NCBI GenBank assembly: GCA_018385415.1
Contig: JAHAZA010000036.1
Coordinates: 1 to 13,049, forward strand
Length of the DNA: 13,049 nt
Origin: Treponema sp.
Lineage (GTDB): Bacteria > Spirochaetota > Spirochaetia > Treponematales > Treponemataceae
Direction: 5' to 3'
Both the position numbers and the translations under genes were made by a program. The notes below the pieces were generated by a model. The model was not told the origin of the DNA. It did not search any database and saw only the letters and a list, made by a program, of their open reading frames with translations. Of this stretch, positions 6,485-13,049 are shown piece after piece (position 1 is the first letter of the stretch; the number at the start of each line of letters is the position of its first letter).

Positions 6485-9400
6485 TTACAATATTTTCACT
6501 ATCACTCCAACCACAGGGTAATACAAAAGCTTTGCAATAACTTTCTTACCAGCAGCAGTAAGGGCCTCTTCATAGCAATCTAACTGGCCCTTATATTTGC
6601 CTACGTAGTAATCGCTCTTTGTATCCAGCAGGTCTTCCTTCTTTCCTGGGAAAGTCTTGTAGTCTACGATAACACAGCCTGCATCAGTTTCCCAAACAAA
6701 GTCCATGCTTCCGGTTATTCTCTGGCCGTTTGTAAGCTGTTGCTTGAATGGAAGCTCATGATACTGTTTTGTTGCTGGTCCATAGTTGGATGTCAGATAT
6801 TCTGTAAGAGACTCCCAGGATTTTTTGATTTCATCACTCTTTGTGAGATTACCTTCTAAACCATAGGCTTTGATTATAGCTTCAATTTCATTATCTGACT
6901 TGCTTTCTGCTACACAGAAAATGTCATGTATGCAGGTTCCTAAAGAAGCCGAATCAGCTTTGCCTGTTACTGTTATGGCAACGCCAGCATCAATCATTTC
7001 TGCCTTTACATCTCCGCCAGGTCTACTGCTTGGCTGTAGGTCGCGAGGTTCTGCATTTTTAGCTGGTTTTCCTGCGAGTTTTATGCCGAGATTTTCAACC
7101 TTACGGCCCTTGAATTCAATGTCTTCATCAGCATTTTCCAGTTTGTTTGAGACTACCCCTACTCCAAATAAGTCTGAATTACCTTCCTGGAAATTCTGGG
7201 CAACGGTGTATCCTAATTGAGTAAATGTCAGCATTGGCATTGGTTTTCCACGTCTGCCATTAAGAACAATAATCAACTGATCTCTAGGACGAGTCATTGC
7301 AACATACATGAGTCGTTTTACTTCTTCCATATGGCCTTCAAGCAGAATGCTATATCTATCTGAAGCTGCAATCGGATTCAGCCATTCATCTGGTAGGTTT
7401 GAATTACCAAAAAGATTTGGAAAAAGACTTATCTTAACTTCAGGAAATAAATGATCTTTTGTAGATTCTGAAACGCGAATAATTCTTGTTCCTAAGATGT
7501 TTCGTTTTATGAACTTATTTGGATTAAGTATATCTTTGTCACAGCCAAGAAGAATTACAATCTTCCACTCCAAACCTTTTGATTTATGATAAGTAAAGAA
7601 CTGAACTCCCTCTGTAGAACCAGATACAGAAATATCGTGATCTCCAAGATATGCAACAAAGCCCATAATAGAGCTTGGAAGATGCATTAATGCACAGTGG
7701 TCTTCATAAGCCTTACCAACATCAATAATCGCATGAAGAAGCTTTGTGGTATCAACATTATCATTCAGTTTCTTTGCTACATTGAAAAGGTCTAATTCAA
7801 TGATCAATGATTCAACCAAAGCAGATACAGACTGAAGCTTATATCGCTCTCTATTTTCCAATAAAACCTTTACTAAAGGTATATCATCATAGAAAAGATT
7901 TTCCGGCTTATCTATCATATTGTAGTCAAGCTTATCATCTATGATTTGCTCAAGCTTGTAATTTTTTTCTGTAAGGAATGCTATCTGAGCCTTAGGTAAT
8001 TCTGCGCTTTCATCAGCAACAAGCTGAAGCAAGGCTGATACCAATGAAACTGTATCCGCACCAGACTGGCCGCCTTCATCTATATAAACTGGAACATTTG
8101 CATCTCTTAAATAGCTTGCTAATTTTGAAAGTTCTTCATTTGATCTTGCTAACACAGCAATATCCGATGGGTTTTCGCCCTTGTTTATGAGATTAATAAT
8201 ATTTGCTGTAAGTGCCGTAAATCTTGAGGCTTCATTTGTTCCTGGTAGCCACCAGTAGTTTACAGAACCAGCTTCTTCATCTCTCTTTGGCTCAAGATGA
8301 ACTTCTTTCTTATTCTCCTTTGAGAAGCCTTTCTCAAAAACTGCATTTGTAAAATTCACAATAGCTGGCAGTGATCGCCAGCTATATCCCAAAATTTCTG
8401 TGCTGCAGCCATCAAGACCTTTCTTTTCATTTTCTTTTACAATGTCCATTACTGCAGTAGTAAGAACTGTATCAGAACCGCGGAATCCATAAATAGCCTG
8501 TTTCTTATCGCCTACCCAGATACTGTGATCAACAATTTCAGAGAGCTTATCAAAAATCTTTACCTGAATAGGAGAACAATCCTGGAACTCATCGACGAAG
8601 ACATATTTGTAGGTAGCCTTAATATCAGAGGCAACCTCGTCTTTTTCAAGAAGCTGATAAAAGTATTCTTCCATATCTGCAAAGTCGATAAGATGATGTT
8701 CTGTCTTATACTCCTGATATTTTGCATTCCATTCTTCTGCCAGTCTGAACATTAATTCAATGTATTTATTAAGACTCTCACGGACTTCTTCTGAAGCATA
8801 AGGATTTGCAAGACTATCAGCGAATTCTACTTTCAACTCAGCAAGCTCTCGCCATGGCAAATTCTTTACAAAGGCTCCAACTTCCATTGCATAACGGAAA
8901 GAAGACGGATTTTTGATTTTCATCAAACGTCTCTGAGTTTCAATACTTCTTCTTCTCGATAATTGATCATCAGAATCATCTGCATCATTTAATTTCTGAG
9001 CCTGGTCCAGAATATCTTCCAGTAAGTCAAAATTGACTTTAATATGATGGCCGCCATGGACGAGACTTCTTGTCATTTCCTTCGAATAAGCAATACTAGG
9101 TTTGAAATCTTTTATCTGATAATTTTTTGCATATTCCAGAATTTTAGATAGATCACCCTTCCAGAAGTCATAATTGATTTTTTTGCTTCTATCAATTTTG
9201 ATATTAAATTCTTCTGCAAACTGATTTAAAAAAGAGAGGTCTTCTTCCTTAAGAAGATTTACCAAAGACTGATTTCTATAAAAATCCAGGTCCTCTTCTG
9301 CAATAGGATTGATTTTTGGACTCAAGCCAAGCTCATACCAATACTTGAGAATTAAAGATTCGGCTACACTATGAATTGTTCCCATGAGAGCCTGATCAAG

Positions 9401-9607
9401 GCGGTCTGCTTCAGATACCATACCGTTTTCATAAAGCATAGCCTTTGCCTTTTCTTTGAACTCTGAGGCTGCTGCCTTAGTAAAGGTTGTGAGAATTACA
9501 TTTTCTGGTTCGACTTCTTTATTCTTGATTGCGTTTGTCAAAGCGAGAGTAAGAGAATAGGTTTTTCCACTGCCTGCGCTTGCGCTAATATATTTTACGT
9601 TCTTCAT
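6485..9607 (-). CDS. addA: AddA-like UvrD/Rep-family helicase-nuclease
   Basis: A 1040-residue protein, within the usual AddA length range. In AddAB/RecBCD-type complexes this subunit unwinds and cuts double-strand ends for recombination. Superfamily 1A motifs appear in order: Walker A SASAGSGKT (8-16, K15), motif Ia LTTFTKAAASEF, motif II VFVDEFQD (near 336), motif III WVGDKKQAIYGFRG, motif IV YSWRS, motif V FFTYHKSKGLEW and motif VI RLMYVAMTRPRDQ (near 766). The C-terminal PD-(D/E)XK nuclease shows GTCIHDIF, GSMDFVW, VIVDYKT (near 983) and KGQLDCYEEAL, so the active site looks intact. The ATG at 9605-9607 follows GGGAG and lies 12 nt after the addB stop, typical of an operon. The AddA/AddB pairing fits the Firmicutes-type system better than RecBCD, which has no nuclease in RecC. 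Spirochaetal annotation may call it simply a UvrD-family nuclease. Confidence 0.85.
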   Translation of the reverse strand: MKNVKYISASAGSGKTYSLTLALTNAIKNKEVEPENVILTTFTKAAASEFKEKAKAMLYENGMVSEADRLDQALMGTIHSVAESLILKYWYELGLSPKINPIAEEDLDFYRNQSLVNLLKEEDLSFLNQFAEEFNIKIDRSKKINYDFWKGDLSKILEYAKNYQIKDFKPSIAYSKEMTRSLVHGGHHIKVNFDLLEDILDQAQKLNDADDSDDQLSRRRSIETQRRLMKIKNPSSFRYAMEVGAFVKNLPWRELAELKVEFADSLANPYASEEVRESLNKYIELMFRLAEEWNAKYQEYKTEHHLIDFADMEEYFYQLLEKDEVASDIKATYKYVFVDEFQDCSPIQVKIFDKLSEIVDHSIWVGDKKQAIYGFRGSDTVLTTAVMDIVKENEKKGLDGCSTEILGYSWRSLPAIVNFTNAVFEKGFSKENKKEVHLEPKRDEEAGSVNYWWLPGTNEASRFTALTANIINLINKGENPSDIAVLARSNEELSKLASYLRDANVPVYIDEGGQSGADTVSLVSALLQLVADESAELPKAQIAFLTEKNYKLEQIIDDKLDYNMIDKPENLFYDDIPLVKVLLENRERYKLQSVSALVESLIIELDLFNVAKKLNDNVDTTKLLHAIIDVGKAYEDHCALMHLPSSIMGFVAYLGDHDISVSGSTEGVQFFTYHKSKGLEWKIVILLGCDKDILNPNKFIKRNILGTRIIRVSESTKDHLFPEVKISLFPNLFGNSNLPDEWLNPIAASDRYSILLEGHMEEVKRLMYVAMTRPRDQLIIVLNGRRGKPMPMLTFTQLGYTVAQNFQEGNSDLFGVGVVSNKLENADEDIEFKGRKVENLGIKLAGKPAKNAEPRDLQPSSRPGGDVKAEMIDAGVAITVTGKADSASLGTCIHDIFCVAESKSDNEIEAIIKAYGLEGNLTKSDEIKKSWESLTEYLTSNYGPATKQYHELPFKQQLTNGQRITGSMDFVWETDAGCVIVDYKTFPGKKEDLLDTKSDYYVGKYKGQLDCYEEALTAAGKKVIAKLLYYPVVGVIVKIL

Positions 9608-9619
9608 TTTCTGCTCTCC

Positions 9620-12352
9620 CTATTTTCTTCCCTTTATTACTGCAATTGGATTGTAAGTACCGGTCTTTGCATTGTCATAATAATCCATAGGCAGGAGATC
9701 AAGGTCATCTCTCTTTTGTTCATAAGTAATATCTTCTTTAGCCCAGTCGGCAGTTTCTTCCAGTTTGCCGGAAAGGATTTCCTCCTTCCTGTATTTATAG
9801 GAATTCTGAATTTCTTTAAGAAGATCCTTGCTTGCTCGTTCAGATTCAGTAAGAATGTGACTAAGATTTATTGCCCCCTTTAAATCTGATATCGAAACAA
9901 ATCTTGCAAGGGGCAGCAGATAATAAGCAGCTGCCTTTACCTTACGCTTTGTTTCCTGCTCAATAAGTTCCTTATATAAAGCAAGCTGTATAGATTTATT
10001 CTCTTTAAGCTTTTGAGAATGACGGTCCGACGTTGTCCACTTAAAATCAAAGATATATGGATTACCTTCAGGGTCTTCAAGCTGCATATCAATAAAGCCC
10101 TTTGTATCAAGCTCTCCAATGAAGCCATGTCTTATAACTTTGTCTGAATCCTTTTCTTGTTGATAACCAACTGATTTTTCGCAGGCAACAACATGAAGCT
10201 TGTTTTCTGAAATACCTTTTAACAGGCCTTCCAGACTTGCACTTAACTGCTTCTTGAATTGCTGAAGCTCAAGCTTATTGTCTTTTGTCAGGAGAATTGC
10301 ACCCTCAGATTGAACTGTATCTTCAAAAATCTCATCAAAATGCTTGTCCATCTGAGTACGAATATATGCTGGTGTACCGCTATCTTTTTCCTCTTTCTTT
10401 GGAGAAAATAAAAGCTGTATTACCTTATGAGCCACCTTACCCTTTGTGGTAGACAAATCGTTTAATTGATCTAAGGCATTAGATTTAAAAGCCACGTATG
10501 TATCTAATACATAATCAAGAGGATGAGGTATAAGACTTTCAAGACTTGTAGAACTCTGATATTCCGACCAATTATCCTTAATGTAATCAGTATTCTTAAT
10601 TTCAACAAACTCCTGATTGTTTTCCATGCGATTGTCGATTTTCTTGATTGCTTTAAAGAGAGCTGCATCGAGAGTCTTTTCTTTTACAAACGGCTTGAGC
10701 AAATTCTTTGAGAAATCATTCGGCTTTTTCTTATCTGCAAAGTATTTTTCCAGCTGAATATAAACAGGGCTCTTAGGGGCAGGTGCCGAACCGATTTTAT
10801 CGATTGTTACCAGCACCAGCTTTTTCTTCGTTTTTGCAAAAGGAGTCAGCAAAAGCTTTCGTAGATAATCTCTTTCTTTAAGAGTATCCCAAAGTGAAAG
10901 AGATTCTTGAAAGGCTTCTTTTTCGACAGGAGACAGAAATGAATATGTCAGCTTGCCAGAATCTCCGCTCTGATAAAAATCACACCAGATTGTTTTATCA
11001 GCTTCATCACAGAAATCCGCATAAGAGTTGATAATATTCTTACATCCGGCCTGAGCTGAATACTGCTTCATTGAAACATTATTCAAAATAATTGAAGACA
11101 TAGCCTCAATGCTTGAATAAGGAATTTCAGTTTCACCAATTTCTTCCAAAAGCTGCAGCAGTGTATCTGCCTGATTGATTACATAACCAAGTTGATCAAC
11201 AACTGCATCTCCATCCTTATTTATTGCAATTTTCTGAGCACACCACTTACGAAGGTTTTGAACAAAATCTTTGATAGCTGCCACTTCAATATCAGTTTCT
11301 TCAAAATAAGGCTGATTTATATCCGGCAGAAACTTCTCAATCTTTTCTTTTAAATCTGGATATTCTTCAATTTCTTTATTGATGAAAGCTCGGCAACCAT
11401 CATTGTAATACCCTCCGCTTTTGCAGATTTTCTCGGCAAGCTTCTTTCTAAAATAATCAGAAAGTGGGTTAATCGAAGTATTGAGCCATTCAACAATATT
11501 ATAAAGGTTTAATGGCCTCTCAAACATAGTAAGACCGATTGCGAGCAATTCTGCAGTTTGAGGAATTCCAGATATTTCAGAACCACTGGTTTTCTTACCT
11601 TCCAGCTTCTGCCAGTTATCAAACTCCTTGTTATCGGCATTAATCCATACATCAAAATCTGAAGCGTCCAGCAGACTCAAATATTTTATAGCTTCGTCAC
11701 GCTCTGCAAACTTCCAGATTTCAAATGATTCGTCATTAGAATCAAGCTTGATACCTTTTCCACCTTCCAAAATTGAAAGAACCTTGGAAATATTATTGCT
11801 TTCCAATTTCTTGTCATCAGCCTTAAAAGTAACTCCTCGTTCAATCGAAGCATTCAACAATCGTACCTCAGCCGGACTAAAATCTTCATAATAAGATGAT
11901 GTATGGATTTCCAGCTCTGGAAGTGTGCAGCCTCCTTCAATCTGGGCTATGAGCTCCAGCAATTCTTCGCCGGTAGACTTATCATCAAAGAACTCTTCTA
12001 CACCAGAAAGCACCTTCATACGTTCTGTTGGAGCTGGTGAAGCTTTAGTCCATCCGGCTGCAGCTAAAGTATCACGCCATTCAAGACATTTTTTTGCTGT
12101 ATTTAAGGAGTCAATCTTAAAAGATGCTGCCAGGGTATTTTTCGGATTTTTTGCCATGAACTTTTTCATAGCAGAATAGTAATCTACAAAACGAGTTCCA
12201 TAATCTTTAACTTCTGAACAGATACCAGCATGCAGTCGGATAATTCCACAAAGTCCTGCTGTATTTACAACTCTTGCATCTAACATCACCGGTGTCTTTT
12301 CAAAATCAACATAAGCATTTCCAGTAAAAGAAGGATTATAAAACAGTTTCAT
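9620..12352 (-). CDS. addB: AddB-like (RecC-type) PD-(D/E)XK nuclease subunit
   Basis: A 910-residue partner of the adjacent AddA-like protein. The N-terminus (MKLFYNPSFTGNAYVD) sits where AddB proteins carry a Walker A, but no GKT is present, so this looks like an inactive-helicase, RecC-like scaffold. The C-terminal nuclease region shows IGELDTKGFIDM (near 747), YIFDFKWT (near 769) and SIQLALYKEL (near 790), matching D, (D/E)XK and Q motifs, so one strand could be cut here. The four-cysteine Fe-S staple of classical AddB is not seen: the C-terminal 100 residues contain no CxxC cluster. It is shorter than B. subtilis AddB (about 1160). The start is ATG 12350-12352, with AGGAG 9 nt upstream. 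First gene of the addB-addA operon, with its own operator-promoter module. Confidence 0.75.
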   Translation of the reverse strand: MKLFYNPSFTGNAYVDFEKTPVMLDARVVNTAGLCGIIRLHAGICSEVKDYGTRFVDYYSAMKKFMAKNPKNTLAASFKIDSLNTAKKCLEWRDTLAAAGWTKASPAPTERMKVLSGVEEFFDDKSTGEELLELIAQIEGGCTLPELEIHTSSYYEDFSPAEVRLLNASIERGVTFKADDKKLESNNISKVLSILEGGKGIKLDSNDESFEIWKFAERDEAIKYLSLLDASDFDVWINADNKEFDNWQKLEGKKTSGSEISGIPQTAELLAIGLTMFERPLNLYNIVEWLNTSINPLSDYFRKKLAEKICKSGGYYNDGCRAFINKEIEEYPDLKEKIEKFLPDINQPYFEETDIEVAAIKDFVQNLRKWCAQKIAINKDGDAVVDQLGYVINQADTLLQLLEEIGETEIPYSSIEAMSSIILNNVSMKQYSAQAGCKNIINSYADFCDEADKTIWCDFYQSGDSGKLTYSFLSPVEKEAFQESLSLWDTLKERDYLRKLLLTPFAKTKKKLVLVTIDKIGSAPAPKSPVYIQLEKYFADKKKPNDFSKNLLKPFVKEKTLDAALFKAIKKIDNRMENNQEFVEIKNTDYIKDNWSEYQSSTSLESLIPHPLDYVLDTYVAFKSNALDQLNDLSTTKGKVAHKVIQLLFSPKKEEKDSGTPAYIRTQMDKHFDEIFEDTVQSEGAILLTKDNKLELQQFKKQLSASLEGLLKGISENKLHVVACEKSVGYQQEKDSDKVIRHGFIGELDTKGFIDMQLEDPEGNPYIFDFKWTTSDRHSQKLKENKSIQLALYKELIEQETKRKVKAAAYYLLPLARFVSISDLKGAINLSHILTESERASKDLLKEIQNSYKYRKEEILSGKLEETADWAKEDITYEQKRDDLDLLPMDYYDNAKTGTYNPIAVIKGRK

Positions 12353-12372
12353 AGATTCAAACTCCTAACTTT

Positions 12373-12405
12373 ATTATACCACACAAAGCTATCATTTTGT
12401 GATAG
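12373..12405 (-). promoter_or_regulatory. Operator-promoter module of the addB-addA operon
   Basis: Palindrome CTATCATTTTGTGATAG at 12389-12405, with one mismatched pair. A 10-nt spacer leads on the minus strand to a perfect -10, TATAAT (12373-12378), preceded by TGTGG, and 20 nt then lead to the ATG. The best -35 position falls inside the palindrome and reads CACAAA, far from TTGACA. It is the clearest -10 of the four and anchors the common geometry. Confidence 0.8.
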
Positions 12406-12425
12406 TTATTCAAAATAAATTCATA

Positions 12426-12941
12426 TCATACACTGGTAAACTTGCATATGTATGGATAAAAATGAAGTGGAAAATCTCCTATAGCCCCAGCTGTATTTTT
12501 TAATAAAATAAGCTTGGCTTCTTGATACTTAGTACAATTATATAAGCGATTTCTATGAAGAAATAAAATCTTATCAGCTTTATCAACAAAGATCATATTC
12601 TTCCTAAAATCCTGAAAAGAAGGTTCGTCATTTTTCTTTGTAGCAGGTAAATCTACAGTAAGAATTATTGGAATATGAAGTTCCATTGCAAAATCCTTGA
12701 ATGATGTTAATAATTTTGCCTGTCTGGTTCGATAATTTTCTGAATCGGCATCAATTATTTCCTGGATATATTCAAACCCATCAACAAACAATAATTGAAT
12801 ATGATTCTCTAGAGCCATTTTTATAACATTATCTTTGATATTTCTAAAACTGCAATTTGGTTCATCGTAGAAATATAGAGGAGCATCAAAGAGGAATCCT
12901 GCTGTTTTCTGTATAGCCTTAACATCTCCTCGTATAATCAA
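12426..12941 (-). pseudogene. 5'-truncated, degenerate DnaB-like replicative helicase fragment
   Basis: About 171 residues can be read from a TTG at 12939-12941, with no ribosome-binding site and an in-frame TAA four codons upstream. Similarity to the C-terminal RecA-like domain of DnaB begins almost at once: AGFLFDAPLYFYD for AGRLAEAPIYIDD, IQLLFVDGFEYI for the Walker B VDYLQLM, a helix like ALAKELNVPVI (here FAMELHIPII), FRKNMIFVDKADKILFLHRN for LRESGAIEQDADVVMFLYR, and KNTAGAIGDFPLHFYP near the end. The N-terminal domain and Walker A are absent. The conserved SQLSR is TVDLPAT and YLQ is GFE, so helicase function is not expected. It precedes the addB promoter. It may be a remnant or a shortened DnaB-derived protein; the missing translation signals favour a remnant. 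Confidence 0.65.
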
Positions 12942-12956
12942 GTAATTGAATTATCT

Positions 12957-12973
12957 TAATCATTTTGGGATAG
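12957..12973 (-). promoter_or_regulatory. Degenerate fifth copy of the operator
   Basis: TAATCATTTTGGGATAG on the plus strand matches the addB operator at 14 of 17 positions and lies about 15 nt before the TTG start of the DnaB-like fragment. Symmetry is weak (three changes), and 10 nt downstream the sequence is ATTACT, a poor -10. It may be a decayed operator left from the time the dnaB-like gene was expressed. Chance similarity cannot be excluded. Confidence 0.35.
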
Positions 12974-13049
12974 TATACCCGTACACATGACCCGATAACC
13001 CGTCATCTCCTTGGGGAAAATCCTCACAATATAGACTGGGTTTCTTGCT
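12960..13049 (-). other. Right-edge open segment, unidentified
   Basis: Two minus-strand frames stay open from the window edge. One ends at TGA 12960-12962 (about 29 codons, ending GHVYGYTIPK); the other ends at a nearby TAA and reads ARNPVYIVRIFPKEM. Neither resembles the missing DnaB N-terminal half. The stretch looks richer in G and C than the flanking genes, and contains ATGAC (12987-12991) pairing with GTCAT (13002-13006) and the palindromic hexamer GTATAC (12973-12978). It could be the end of a neighbouring gene or of an insertion that cut the dnaB-like gene. Confidence 0.35.

Noticed and set aside
6499..6505. A further CTATCAC half-site just upstream of the dnaE-like promoter, inside the end of addA.
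   Set aside because: It has no second half at the right distance and lies in coding sequence; a lone 7-mer is expected by chance.
1..13049. CRISPR array, tRNA or rRNA genes.
   Set aside because: I saw no regularly spaced repeats and no tRNA or rRNA-like sequence on either strand.

Overview
The window is AT-rich, compact bacterial DNA. The best guess for its source is a spirochaete of the Treponema type. That guess rests on the general look of the DnaE N-terminus (intact PHP histidines, DHGNMFG, a KPRID...KYHEG segment) and on the composition. It is inference, because no rRNA or other marker gene is present.

Minus strand, read from the right edge: a short open end of something unidentified (about 12960-13049); a 5'-truncated, degenerate DnaB-like helicase fragment (12426-12941); an AddB-like RecC-type nuclease subunit (9620-12352); an AddA-like helicase-nuclease (6485-9607); a DnaE-type DNA polymerase III alpha paralogue (3542-6408) that lacks the usual C-terminus and carries one in-frame stop and one frameshift; a 117-residue orphan protein (3184-3537); and, after a divergent promoter region, a winged-helix/AAA+ ATPase (175-1839). 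Plus strand: a two-gene operon encoding a small membrane protein that matches only the transmembrane half of the FlhA/SctV (FHIPEP) export-gate family (2082-2852), followed by a cREC-type receiver-like protein (2858-3187).

The most striking feature is a regulatory element. Four promoters (AAA+ gene, FlhA-like/cREC operon, dnaE-like gene, addB-addA operon) each carry a 17-bp palindrome close to CTATCAT-N3-ATGATAG. In all four, exactly 10 nt separate it from a -10-like hexamer, so each module is 33 bp long. The palindrome covers the -35 position and no TTGACA-like hexamer is visible there. A fifth, degenerate copy lies upstream of the DnaB-like fragment. The genes therefore look like one regulon: recombination and replication-derived proteins, an AAA+ ATPase, an FHIPEP-derived membrane protein and a cREC protein. 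No regulator gene is visible in the window.

Likely logic (inference): AddAB-like resection, a polymerase derivative and a helicase remnant point to DNA damage or replication stress, or to defence against foreign DNA. The FlhA-like/cREC pair with the divergent AAA+ ATPase could be a separate sensor/effector module under the same control. The broken dnaE and truncated dnaB suggest that parts of the locus are decaying, or that the assembly has local errors.
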